DNA of 64,000 nucleotides, taken from assembly GCA_902775375.1 (NCBI GenBank), contig CACYLU010000012.1, forward strand, positions 1 to 64,000. Direction: 5' to 3'. Positions 25,204-33,672 of the stretch are shown piece after piece. Made by a program: the position numbers and the translations under genes. Numbering within the stretch: position 1 is the first letter of the stretch; each line of letters starts with the position of its first letter. The stretch comes from an uncultured Bacteroidales bacterium. Lineage in GTDB: Bacteria; Bacteroidota; Bacteroidia; Bacteroidales; Bacteroidaceae. Under the pieces are notes generated by a model, which saw only the letters and a program-made list of their open reading frames with translations, did not search any database and had not been told where the DNA came from.

Positions 25204-26397
25204 ATGACAGATAAGAAGAACATTTTGCTTTTGTCCGTTTGGACAATGATCCTGATGTGCTGTTACTCTTGTAGAGAAAATGGCATCAAGCCCATCAGCG
25301 GAGACAATTACTATGTGTGTGCCTACGTTTGGCCATCCTGTCACGACGACTCGCTCGGACACAAATACCTTTGGCCGCAAGGTGAAGGGGAATGGGAAGT
25401 CATCAAGCAGGGCAATCCGCGCTTCCCTGGCCATTATCAGCCGAAGCAGCCTCTCTGGGGATATGGGCACGATGATGACCCTAAGGTGGTGGAGAAATGG
25501 ATAGACACAGCTCTGAAGTATGGAGTGAACACCTTCGTCTATGACTGGTACTGGTTTATGGACTATCCTTATCTGGAAGGTGCTCTCGACGATGGTTTCC
25601 TCGGTGCCAAGAATAACGAGAAAATGAACTTCTATATCATGTGGGCCAATCATGAAGTAAAGAAGAACTATTGGAACTATCACCTTTATGGTGATGACAC
25701 ATCGCTTCTTTTCGACCCTAAGGTGAACATGGATCAGTTCAAGACGATTGTGGCAAGAGTTATCAAACAGTATTTCAATAAGAAGAACTATGTGAAGATT
25801 GACGGCTGTCCTGTATTTGGAATCTTTGACATGGATCAGTTCGTCCAAAGTTTTGGTACGATAGACGAAGCCGCCAAGGCGATGGAATACTTCCGTGCCG
25901 AAGTGAAGAAAGCAGGTTTCAAGGGACTCCACATCCAGCAGAACAACGGCGGCGGCAGTTTTTTGGCAGAAGACTTTATCATAGCCCAGCAGGAACGTAT
26001 CGACAAACTCGGCATCAACAGCCACGCATTCTATAACATGGGTGGTTTCACCCCAGATTACCTTACCTACGGCGCCAATGCTATCCAGATACGTGAGCAA
26101 TGGGCAAAAGCTTTTAGCATTCCTGTCTTTCCTACGGTATCCATTGGATGGGATGACACACCCCGTTTCCCTGCAAAGGGAGAGAACGACATTACTCGTT
26201 TCAATCAGACACCCCGTGCCTTCGAATCTTTCCTTGAAGTGGCCAAGAAGTATGTTGATGGGCATCCTCAGCAGCCCCCTTTTATCATGATAAATGCCTG
26301 GAACGAGTGGGTGGAAGGAAGCTATCTGCTGCCTGACCGTTATTTCGGCTTCGGATATCTAGAGGCAGTTCAGCACGTCTTTCGTCAGGAAGAATAA
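25204..26397 (+). CDS. GH99-like / WbsX-family lipoprotein
   Basis: The 397-aa predicted lipoprotein (signal with MCCYSC lipobox near residue 20) has a glycoside-hydrolase-99-like (beta/alpha)8 domain. The domain opens with YYVCAYVWPSCHDD (about 33-46). It includes FVYDWYWF (about 109-116), IGWDDTPRF (about 314-322), and the C-terminal NAWNEWVEGSYLLP (about 359-372), whose WNEW.EG glutamates are where GH99 catalytic carboxylates lie. Related WbsX domains occur in polysaccharide clusters. An endo-acting mannan or glycan hydrolase is plausible; the substrate is not known. It stands alone, flanked by fragments and a repeat element, with no SusCD pair, which suggests horizontal gain. Confidence 0.75.
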   Translation: MTDKKNILLLSVWTMILMCCYSCRENGIKPISGDNYYVCAYVWPSCHDDSLGHKYLWPQGEGEWEVIKQGNPRFPGHYQPKQPLWGYGHDDDPKVVEKWIDTALKYGVNTFVYDWYWFMDYPYLEGALDDGFLGAKNNEKMNFYIMWANHEVKKNYWNYHLYGDDTSLLFDPKVNMDQFKTIVARVIKQYFNKKNYVKIDGCPVFGIFDMDQFVQSFGTIDEAAKAMEYFRAEVKKAGFKGLHIQQNNGGGSFLAEDFIIAQQERIDKLGINSHAFYNMGGFTPDYLTYGANAIQIREQWAKAFSIPVFPTVSIGWDDTPRFPAKGENDITRFNQTPRAFESFLEVAKKYVDGHPQQPPFIMINAWNEWVEGSYLLPDRYFGFGYLEAVQHVFRQEE

Positions 26398-26898
26398 ATA
26401 AGAGGTTTAGGGAGCCTATAGCCCATGTGCGATGTTGTGCTGATAGCTGTCAGTGCGGCTGAAGGGACCGATATTGCTAGTTGAATAATTGGTTTCTTAA
26501 TATCTATACTAGCGTACCTTCTAGGAGATCATGTCTGTAAACACCATATAGCTTGCCTTGGATGGATGTTTTACTGTAGCAATAAGTCAAAGATCGTTTT
26601 GCGGCGAATTACATCGGGTCACCACCTCCCGCTTGTCATTCATGGATGGTTGCAACCAAGAACCTTTGCTTTCTCATTGCTGTTGGCCACCAGTAGTGTT
26701 ATCGGCTCTGTTTCTTAATTACAATACAAATATATAAAATATATTTTATATATGCAAATGATATACTAAAAATATTATTAATTTTTGATTTTTTTTCTTC
26801 AACTACCTTTCTATAAGCATGCAAATACCCTTCAGCATAATGTACATAATTATGCAGTGGCGCCAGGCTCCATTATAGCCCCAGAAACCCCTCATTTC

Positions 26899-26958
26899 AT
26901 TTAGAAGAAGTAAGAGGTGGTTTTACTAGAATTAAAACGTCTGTTTAGTTGGACTAGG
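26899..26958 (+). repeat. 22-bp-period motif array (element B)
   Basis: Three 16-bp units start at 26899 (ATTTAGAAGAAGTAAG), 26921 (TTTTACTAGAATTAAA) and 26943 (GTTTAGTTGGACTAGG), exactly 22 bp apart. The shared pattern is nTTTAnnnGRAnTARR. The array ends 83 bp before the tandem iterons of element B. Confidence 0.65.
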
Positions 26959-27041
26959 CTTTTAGCTGGCTTGCAGACCAGTTTATGCACATGTTTTTTT
27001 AGGATTATGTATATTCGGAAATAATAGCACTGTCGTAGCGA

Positions 27042-27273
27042 ACCATCTTACCATCATACCATCGTACCATCGTACCATCGTACCATCGTACCATCGTACC
27101 ATCGTACCATTTAGTTATTCACAAACTTTTTTAGTTGATGCATCAACTTTATATTTATATATATTATATATATAATATATATAAATATAAAAATTTATAT
27201 CAATGATTTTTCTTTCCGTTGTGAAAATCACAAAAGACAAGATGGTATGATGGTACGATGGTATGATGGTATG
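27042..27273. repeat. Composite repeat element B: 8-bp iterons around a 44-bp palindrome
   Basis: The left arm has eight full 8-bp units ACCATCGT (the first two are ACCATCTT and ACCATCAT) from 27042, plus a partial ninth. The right arm has four inverted units GATGGTAT/GATGGTAC at 27241-27272. The centre is a perfect 44-bp AT-only palindrome at 27148-27191. Next to it is a 12-bp palindrome TTGATGCATCAA (27135-27146). Confidence 0.85.
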
Positions 27274-27464
27274 TCTGTCATGTTTCAAATGTCCTCAAAT
27301 GTTAAATCTTCACCTCCTCACGATAATAATTCAACTTTCAAAGTAGCGATGTTATTTATCTATATCACGCCAAGTAGCAAAGGTATCAAGGTTGTTTTAT
27401 ATTCTATATGATATGTTGTAACTATATTGATAATCAAATTGAAATGAACTTCGGAATAACTGAC

Positions 27465-27932
27465 TTATTTGCTTAAACGCTCGAGGGCTGATGCATCGAG
27501 GCGATAGACCGTCCATTCCTTCATGGGTACGGCACCCAGTGAGAGGTAAAAGTCAATGCTGGGCTGGTTCCAGTTCAGACAGGTCCACTCCATGCGTCCG
27601 CAATGGTGCTCACGTGCCGTCTTGACCAAATGCAGGAGCAAGGCTTTGCCGTAGCCTTTGCCACGATATTCTGGCCACACGAACAAGTCCTCTAGGTATA
27701 AGCCCGAATGTCCTATGAAGGTGGAGAAATTGTAGAAGTAGAGGGCAAAGCCTACCTCACGGCCATCCACTACGGCAAATATGGCTTCAGCACGATGCTC
27801 GTCGAACATCTCGTGTTCCAGCACCTCGACAGAAGCCACAACTTCGTTTTCCAGTTTCTCATACCTGGCAATGCCCTTGATGAAGTCAAGCAGCAATGCT
27901 GCATCTTTACGCTCGGCTTTTCGTATCTCCAT
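27465..27932 (-). CDS. GNAT-family N-acetyltransferase (SSAT-like)
   Basis: The 155-aa protein covers a single GNAT domain. The acetyl-CoA loop is RGKGYGKALL (about 92-101). The pattern GLYLEDLFVWPEYRG, then CGRMEWTCLNWNQPSI.FY.S.GA, is that of spermidine/spermine N-acetyltransferase-like proteins. A polyamine or small amine substrate is therefore possible, though many relatives act on other amines such as thialysine. It lies downstream of pheS in the same direction, but a strong terminator separates them. Confidence 0.85.
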   Translation of the reverse strand: MEIRKAERKDAALLLDFIKGIARYEKLENEVVASVEVLEHEMFDEHRAEAIFAVVDGREVGFALYFYNFSTFIGHSGLYLEDLFVWPEYRGKGYGKALLLHLVKTAREHHCGRMEWTCLNWNQPSIDFYLSLGAVPMKEWTVYRLDASALERLSK

Positions 27933-27950
27933 AATTTTAACTCCGTCTTG

Positions 27951-27980
27951 AAAAAAATACCCCCTCTGTTATAGAGGGGG
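27951..27980 (-). terminator. Terminator of pheS
   Basis: CCCCCTCT (27960-27967) pairs with AGAGGGGG (27973-27980). On the reverse strand TATTTTTTT follows. A second partly similar C-run/G-run lies at 28000-28017, nearer pheS. Confidence 0.8.
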
Positions 27981-28033
27981 AACTATTTGATTATGAGCCA
28001 CTCCCTCTGATGAAAGGGGGAATGATTTATTCA

Positions 28034-29071
28034 TTAATATGCTGCCTCGAACTCACGGAGGAAACGTACGTCGTTCTCGCTGAACAGTCGCAGGTCGCTT
28101 ACTTGGTATTTCAGGTTGGCAATACGCTCGATACCCATACCGAAGGCATAGCCAGTATAGACCTTGCTGTCGATGCCGCAAGCCTCAAGCACGTTAGGAT
28201 CTACCATACCGCAGCCAAGAATCTCTACCCAGCCAGTATGCTTGCAGAAGCCGCATCCCTTGCCACCACAGATGTTGCAACTGATGTCCATTTCTGCACT
28301 TGGCTCGGTGAAGGGGAAGTAAGAGGGACGCAGACGAATTTTGGTGTCGTTGCCGAACATCTCACGGGCAAAGGTGAGCAATACCTGCTTCAGGTCGGTG
28401 AATGAAACACCTTTGTCAATATAAAGACCTTCAACCTGGTGGAAGAAGCAGTGGGCACGGGCACTGATGGCTTCGTTACGATAGACACGTCCTGGACAGA
28501 TAACTCGGATAGGGGGCTGTGTCTGCTCCATCACGCGAGCCTGCACTGAACTGGTGTGGGAACGAAGGATGATATTCTTGATGACATTCTCGTTCTGCTC
28601 AACGAAGAAGGTGTCTTGCATGTCGCGAGCTGGATGGTCGGCTGCAAAATTCAGCTTGGTGTATACATGCAAGTCGTCTTCCACTTCAGGACCCTCGGCC
28701 AGCTTGAAGCCCATGTGTCCGAAAATGTCGATAATCTCGTTTTTCACAATCGTCAGTGGGTGGCGAGTGCCTAAAACGCTTGGATAGGAGGTACGCGTCA
28801 GGTCAATGTCTTCATCAGTATTATCCATGCTGTCGAACTGTTCCTTCAGAGCATTGATTCTTTCTTGCACTTGGTTTTTCAGTTCATTGATCTTCATGCC
28901 CACCTCACGCTTTTGGTCAGCTGCTACCTCACGGAAATCAGCCATCAAAGCGTTGATAACGCCTTTCTTGCTTAAATATTTGATGCGTAGAGCTTCCAAC
29001 TCTTCCATGTTTGTTGCGTGCATCTCTTGCACATTCTGCAACGTCTCGTTGATTTTGTCAAGTATATTCAT
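28034..29071 (-). CDS. pheS: Phenylalanine--tRNA ligase alpha subunit
   Basis: This is the catalytic alpha chain of the alpha2-beta2 class II synthetase, 345 aa. It has an N-terminal coiled coil that contacts tRNA (about 1-90), the motif HPL near TRHPL (about 102-106), motif 2 (VYRNEAISARAHCFFHQVEG, about 197-216) and motif 3 near the end (GYAFGMGIERIANL). The beta subunit pheT is not in this window. A clear promoter (29102-29134) faces the divergent DUF4286 gene. Confidence 0.96.
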   Translation of the reverse strand: MNILDKINETLQNVQEMHATNMEELEALRIKYLSKKGVINALMADFREVAADQKREVGMKINELKNQVQERINALKEQFDSMDNTDEDIDLTRTSYPSVLGTRHPLTIVKNEIIDIFGHMGFKLAEGPEVEDDLHVYTKLNFAADHPARDMQDTFFVEQNENVIKNIILRSHTSSVQARVMEQTQPPIRVICPGRVYRNEAISARAHCFFHQVEGLYIDKGVSFTDLKQVLLTFAREMFGNDTKIRLRPSYFPFTEPSAEMDISCNICGGKGCGFCKHTGWVEILGCGMVDPNVLEACGIDSKVYTGYAFGMGIERIANLKYQVSDLRLFSENDVRFLREFEAAY

Positions 29072-29098
29072 TTTATTTCCTTAATCTTCGATTAACGG

Positions 29099-29134
29099 TT
29101 GCAAAGATATATATTATTCATTACTTTTGCAAAA
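29099..29134. promoter_or_regulatory. Overlapping face-to-face promoters for pheS and DUF4286-ruvC
   Basis: Forward: TTG (29099-29101), 20 nt, TACTTTTG (29122-29129). Reverse: TTTTG (complement 29130-29134), 20 nt, TATCTTTG (complement 29102-29109). Each -33 element adjoins the other's -7 box inside the same 36 bp, so both cannot be occupied together. Confidence 0.7.
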
Positions 29135-29149
29135 GAAAATAGGCAGATT

Positions 29150-29473
29150 ATGATTGTTTATAATACAACATACCACGTGGATGAGGCTGATGAACAGCTT
29201 TTCCTGAATTGGATACACCAGTATCTCATACCTGAGGTGCTGAAGGAGGGCACTTTGCATAATCCCCGTGTACTAAAGGTGCTGGGGCATCATCAGGATG
29301 ACGGTGACGACGGACACTCGGTGTCGTATGCTGTACAGCTGGAGGCTGACGATACAGCAGCTCTACACCGCTGGTATCAGAAACAAGGAGTGGCGCTGAA
29401 TAAAGAGTTGTTGCTGGTGTTCCGCCAACGTGTTTTGGGATTTCCTACTTTGATGGAGGTAGTAGAGCAATGA
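29150..29473 (+). CDS. DUF4286 family protein
   Basis: The 107-aa protein starts at [13 protein letters not shown] longer frame from a TTG upstream would begin inside the promoter and is rejected. It matches the small DUF4286 family of Bacteroidetes (conserved N-terminal [21 protein letters not shown] and the final [19 protein letters not shown]). The function is unknown; the fold resembles a ferredoxin-like small domain. The stop overlaps the ruvC start (ATGA), so the two are translationally coupled. Confidence 0.85.
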   Translation: MIVYNTTYHVDEADEQLFLNWIHQYLIPEVLKEGTLHNPRVLKVLGHHQDDGDDGHSVSYAVQLEADDTAALHRWYQKQGVALNKELLLVFRQRVLGFPTLMEVVEQ

Positions 29474-30036
29474 CAGACCCTGTTAAAGAAAAGATTATAT
29501 TGGGCATCGACCCGGGTACCACCGTGATGGGCTATGGTGTGCTGAAGGTGGCGATGGGTAAGCCGTCGCTGATAGCAATGGGGGTGATTGATCTACATAA
29601 ATATGGCAACCACTACCTGAAGTTGGCCAAGATACACGAACGTGTGCTGAGCATTATCGAGAGCTATCTGCCTGATGAATTGGCTATTGAGGCACCGTTC
29701 TTTGGCAAGAACGTGCAGAGTATGCTGAAGTTGGGACGTGCTCAGGGGGTGGCAATGGCAGTGGCGCTGAGCCGTGATATTCCAATTACCGAATATGCAC
29801 CTTTGAAAATAAAGATGGCGATAACGGGCAACGGTAATGCGTCGAAGGAGCAAGTGGCTGGCATGTTGCAACGACTGTTGCACATTGCCGAAGAGGATAT
29901 GCCAAAGTTCCTCGATGCAACGGATGCCTTGGGAGCTGCCTATTGTCATTTCATGCAGATGGGGACACCTAAGGTGGAGAAAAGTTATAAGAGTTGGAAG
30001 GATTTTGTGACAAAAAATCCAGATAAAGTAGTTTGA
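29470..30036 (+). CDS. ruvC: Crossover junction endodeoxyribonuclease RuvC
   Basis: This Holliday-junction resolvase has 188 aa. The RNase H-fold acidic residues are visible in [13 protein letters not shown] (Asp near 12), [10 protein letters not shown] (Glu near 73) and [12 protein letters not shown] near the C-terminus. The length is normal. It overlaps DUF4286 by 4 bp, and the next gene (pullulanase) begins 2 bp after its stop, so a repair gene is in one transcript with a polysaccharide enzyme. Confidence 0.95.
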   Translation: MTDPVKEKIILGIDPGTTVMGYGVLKVAMGKPSLIAMGVIDLHKYGNHYLKLAKIHERVLSIIESYLPDELAIEAPFFGKNVQSMLKLGRAQGVAMAVALSRDIPITEYAPLKIKMAITGNGNASKEQVAGMLQRLLHIAEEDMPKFLDATDALGAAYCHFMQMGTPKVEKSYKSWKDFVTKNPDKVV

Positions 30037-30038
30037 TA

Positions 30039-32036
30039 ATGAAGAATATATTTTATTTTTTGATGATGGCATGTGTGATGGCTGGTTGTATGGAGAAGGA
30101 GAGGGTGATATATGAATCGTTTGATGCTTATCCTGTAAGGAAGGGAAGTTTGAGCGAGATGGAATATACACCCAGTGTCACCAGTTTCCATTTATGGAGC
30201 CCCAATGCCGATGAGGTTCGCCTGATGCTGTATGAAGAGGCAGAGGGAGGTCATGCTTTTCAGACACATCACATGAAACTGGGTGATGATGGTACCTGGC
30301 ATGTAGATGTGAACGAAGATTTGAAGGGCAAGTTTTATGCTTTCAACGTGAAGATGCAGGATGAATGGTTGGGCGATACTCCTGGATTGTTTGCCAAAGC
30401 GGTGGGCATCAACGGTCATCGTGGCGCTATTATAGATATGGTGCAAACCAACCCTACAGGGTGGGAAAACGACCGTAAGCCTGCACTGAGGAGTGTGGCT
30501 GATGTGGTGGTGTATGAGATGCACCATCGTGATTTCTCCATCGACGCCAGTTCGGGCATTGAGCATAAAGGACAGTTCTTGGCTCTGACGGAGCAAGGAA
30601 CGCAAAGTCCTGAAGGCTTGGCTACAGGTATCGACCACCTGAAAGAACTGGGGGTGACGCATGTACATCTATTGCCTTCGTACGATTATGCGTCGATTGA
30701 CGAGCATACATTTAAGGATAGTCATTATAATTGGGGCTATGATCCACAGAACTACAACGTGCCTGACGGCTCGTATGCTACAGATCCTACGCAACCAGTC
30801 ACTCGCATTATGGAGTTCAAGCAAATGGTGCAAGCCCTGCATCAAGCTGGTATTCGTGTAGTGCTCGATGTGGTGTATAACCATACCTATAATGCAGCTA
30901 CCAGCGCATTTGAGAAAACGGTGCCAGGCTATTTCTATCGTATGAAACCAGATGGCACTTTTGCCAACGGTTCGGGATGTGGCAACGAGACAGCCAGCAA
31001 TCGCCCCATGATGCGTAAATTTATGGTGGAGAGCGTGCTATACTGGATGCGTGAATATCATCTCGATGGTTTCCGTTTCGACCTGATGGGCATTCATGAC
31101 ATTGCCACCATGAACGAAATCAGGCAAGAGGCTCAGAAGCTTGACCCACAGGTATTGATATATGGTGAGGGATGGGCAGCTGAGACACCTCAGTATGCTG
31201 CCGACTCATTGGCGATGAAGGCCAATATCGCCCGTATGCCTGGCATCGCCGCATTCTGCGACGAAATGCGCGATGGATTGCGTGGCCCTTGGGATGACGA
31301 CAAGAAAGGTGCATTTTTGGCAGGTTTCCCAGGACACGAGGAGAGCATTAAGTTTGGCATTGTTGGCGCCATCAGTCATCCACAGGTGAAGATGGATGAG
31401 GTGAACTATAGCAACAAGGCGTGGGCTCAAGAGCCTGTGCAGATGATGAGTTATGTGAGCTGCCACGATGATATGTGTCTGGTGGATAGGTTGCGTACTT
31501 CTGTAACTGACTTGAAGGGCAATGATTTGGAAAAACTCGATATGTTAGCGCAAACTGCAGTGCTTACCTCACAGGGCATTCCTTTCATCTTTGCCGGTGA
31601 GGAGGTGATGCGTGATAAGAAATTTGTACACAATAGTTTTCAAAGCCCTGATAGTGTGAATGCTATTAATTGGCACAACAAGGCAAAATATCAGTGGGTG
31701 TTTAATTATTATAAAGGATTGATAGCTATGCGTAAGCATCATCCTGCCTTCCGTTTGGGTAGTGCCGAACTGGTGCGTCAACACTTGGAGTTCTTGCCTG
31801 TTGAAGGTAGTGGAGTGGTAGCTTTCCGTCTGAAAGACCATGCTGGTGGTGATGCGTGGGACAATATCATTGTGGTGCTGAATGCGCGTCGTGAAACTGC
31901 TAAAATAGAGGTGCCCGAAGGTAAGTATGTTGCTGTGGTGAAAGACGGTTGGGTAAACGAAAACGGTATTGGCACCATTTATGGACCTATTCTGAATATA
32001 GCTCCAGAAACCGCATTAATTGTTTACCAAGAATAG
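30039..32036 (+). CDS. pulA: Type I pullulanase lipoprotein
   Basis: This debranching enzyme hydrolyses alpha-1,6 bonds in pullulan or glycogen-type glucans. It has 665 aa from ATG 30039. The N-terminus is a lipoprotein signal (FLMMACVMAGC), so it is anchored in the envelope. A CBM48-like beta-sandwich (about 40-140) precedes the GH13 barrel. The pullulanase I signature YNWGYDP (about 230) and the GH13 regions are present: DVVYNHTYN, GFRFDLMGIHD (nucleophile Asp), YGEGWAAE (acid/base Glu) and SCHDDM. The start is 2 bp past the ruvC stop; a TTG six bases earlier is also in frame. Confidence 0.93.
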   Translation: MKNIFYFLMMACVMAGCMEKERVIYESFDAYPVRKGSLSEMEYTPSVTSFHLWSPNADEVRLMLYEEAEGGHAFQTHHMKLGDDGTWHVDVNEDLKGKFYAFNVKMQDEWLGDTPGLFAKAVGINGHRGAIIDMVQTNPTGWENDRKPALRSVADVVVYEMHHRDFSIDASSGIEHKGQFLALTEQGTQSPEGLATGIDHLKELGVTHVHLLPSYDYASIDEHTFKDSHYNWGYDPQNYNVPDGSYATDPTQPVTRIMEFKQMVQALHQAGIRVVLDVVYNHTYNAATSAFEKTVPGYFYRMKPDGTFANGSGCGNETASNRPMMRKFMVESVLYWMREYHLDGFRFDLMGIHDIATMNEIRQEAQKLDPQVLIYGEGWAAETPQYAADSLAMKANIARMPGIAAFCDEMRDGLRGPWDDDKKGAFLAGFPGHEESIKFGIVGAISHPQVKMDEVNYSNKAWAQEPVQMMSYVSCHDDMCLVDRLRTSVTDLKGNDLEKLDMLAQTAVLTSQGIPFIFAGEEVMRDKKFVHNSFQSPDSVNAINWHNKAKYQWVFNYYKGLIAMRKHHPAFRLGSAELVRQHLEFLPVEGSGVVAFRLKDHAGGDAWDNIIVVLNARRETAKIEVPEGKYVAVVKDGWVNENGIGTIYGPILNIAPETALIVYQE

Positions 32037-32127
32037 TTGATTATTAGGACTTTTTGGAAATGTGAGGGCGTACTCAAGTTTGCCAGGGGTATGCAAAGTC
32101 GTGATAAAACTGATTTAAGTATAAGAG

Positions 32128-33669
32128 TTGGAAGCAAAAATAAAGAATAATGGTAGGTTTTCGGTCATCGTAGAAGGGCCTTGCTCAATAAAGATGACAG
32201 AGGTGTTGCCTCGTAGGCCAGATGTACGTATGGCAGAACCTACATCGCTGGAAATCGGAAAAGGAGAACAGATAGCGTTAGTGGGTGAGAATGGTATGGG
32301 TAAAAGTATGCTGGTGGATTTGCTGATGGGCAAATATCCCTTACAGCATGGCTCTTTGGAGTATGATTTCTCGCCCTCACCTTGGAAGGAGGCATATAAG
32401 AACATCAAGCATATCAGTTTCCGAGATACGTTTGGAAGCTCAGACACCAATTACTATTATCAGCAACGATGGAACTCAACCGACTTGGACGAGGTGCCAC
32501 TGGTGAAGGACTTGATTGGTAGTTATGAGGAAAGTGATTTCCAACGTCAGATGTTTGCACTCTTTCATGTGGAAGAAATGCTCGACAAACCCGTTATCTT
32601 GCTGAGTAGTGGTGAGATGCGTAAATTTCAGCTGACCAAGATGCTGCTCACACATCCACGTATTCTGATATTGGACAATCCCTACATTGGACTTGATGCT
32701 GCTACACGCGACCAACTGACTGAGTTGTTGAAACAATTGTCGGAGAAACGAGGTATCCAACTAATTTTGGTAATGAGCATGATGGACAGTGTGCCTGATT
32801 TCATTACGCATGTAGTGGTTGTGAAAGATATGAAGGTGGCGGGCAAGATGACACTGGGGGATTATCGTTCTTGGTTCAACAATGTACTTGCAAAACACTC
32901 TTTCGAGGAGATTGTATTACCAATGCCAAACTTACAGTTATCATCTAACAATCAGCAACTAACATCCTCTAATACTCATTCGTCATCTATTAACTTTCTA
33001 CATGACGAGGTGGTAAGACTGAACAAAGTGAGTATTCGTTATGGCACCCGAACCATTTTGAAAGACTTGGACTGGGTGGTACGTAGGGGTGAGAAATGGG
33101 CGCTGAGTGGCGAAAACGGATGCGGCAAGTCAACTCTGCTAAGCATTATCTGTGCCGACAATCCTCAGAGTTATGCCTGCGATGTGAGTCTGTTTGGCTA
33201 TAAAAGAGGTTCTGGCGAGAGCATTTGGGACATTAAGAAACACATTGGTTACGTGAGTCCTGAGATGCATCGTGCTTACTTGAAGAACTTGCCAGCTATT
33301 GACATTGTGGCGAGTGGATTGCATGACTCTATTGGCCTGTATGTCAAACCCAAGCCCGGGCAACGTGAGGTGTGCCAGCAATGGATGGATACATTTGGTG
33401 TGGCTCATTTGGCAGACAGACCTTTCTTGCAGATGAGTGATGGCGAACAGCGTATGGTGTTGTTGGCAAGGGTCTTTGTGAAAGACCCTGAACTGTTGAT
33501 CCTTGACGAACCCTTGCATGGGTTGGATACCTTCAACCGTCAGAAGGTAAAACGTATCATCAATGCTTTTTGTGCCCGTGAGGATAAGACGCTGATGATG
33601 GTATCGCATTTTGAAAACGAATTGCCTTCTTGCATTGACCATCAGTTGCACTTGAAGAAAATAATATAA
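32128..33669 (+). CDS. Tandem-domain ABC ATP-binding protein (ModF-like)
   Basis: This soluble 513-aa protein has two nucleotide-binding domains and no membrane segment. NBD1 has Walker A GENGMGKS (about 52-59), signature LSSGEMRKF and Walker B ILILDNPYIGLD, with Asn in place of the catalytic Glu. The expected switch histidine is also absent (LVMSMMDS). NBD2 has Walker A GENGCGKST, signature MSDGEQRM, Walker B LLILDEPLHGLD and a proper H-loop (MMVSHFE), so only one ATP site looks fully competent. The layout resembles ModF-type proteins, whose role is unclear. The start seems to be TTG (32128); the first ATG would be at 32194, just before LPRRPDVRMAEP. The next gene starts 3 bp later. Confidence 0.85.
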   Translation: MEAKIKNNGRFSVIVEGPCSIKMTEVLPRRPDVRMAEPTSLEIGKGEQIALVGENGMGKSMLVDLLMGKYPLQHGSLEYDFSPSPWKEAYKNIKHISFRDTFGSSDTNYYYQQRWNSTDLDEVPLVKDLIGSYEESDFQRQMFALFHVEEMLDKPVILLSSGEMRKFQLTKMLLTHPRILILDNPYIGLDAATRDQLTELLKQLSEKRGIQLILVMSMMDSVPDFITHVVVVKDMKVAGKMTLGDYRSWFNNVLAKHSFEEIVLPMPNLQLSSNNQQLTSSNTHSSSINFLHDEVVRLNKVSIRYGTRTILKDLDWVVRRGEKWALSGENGCGKSTLLSIICADNPQSYACDVSLFGYKRGSGESIWDIKKHIGYVSPEMHRAYLKNLPAIDIVASGLHDSIGLYVKPKPGQREVCQQWMDTFGVAHLADRPFLQMSDGEQRMVLLARVFVKDPELLILDEPLHGLDTFNRQKVKRIINAFCAREDKTLMMVSHFENELPSCIDHQLHLKKII

Positions 33670-33672
33670 GGA

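Larger units (their letters stand above)
26398..27464. other. 1.07-kb gene-free region
   Basis: 26398-26720 has normal base composition, but I find no intact frame or recognisable relic in it. From 26721 it becomes AT-rich. It holds a perfect 24-bp palindrome ATATATAAAATA/TATTTTATATAT (26730-26753), a hairpin GCATAAT/ATTATGC (26835-26855), the 22-bp-period array (26899-26958) and composite element B (27042-27273). 27274-27464 shows nothing further. Confidence 0.7.

Noticed and set aside
25195-26265. A 356-codon open frame on the reverse strand across the GH99-like gene
   Set aside because: It is antisense to a gene with a lipobox and clear family motifs. Its translation has no signal, motif or domain and simply mirrors codon bias.
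27042-27110. The ACCATCGT array as a CRISPR or telomere-like repeat
   Set aside because: There are no spacers and no cas genes, the unit is only 8 bp, and the inverted copies on the far side of a palindrome fit an iteron element better.
33139-33651. A 170-codon reverse frame opposite the ABC ATPase
   Set aside because: It overlaps NBD2, including both Walker motifs on the coding strand, and has no recognisable features of its own.
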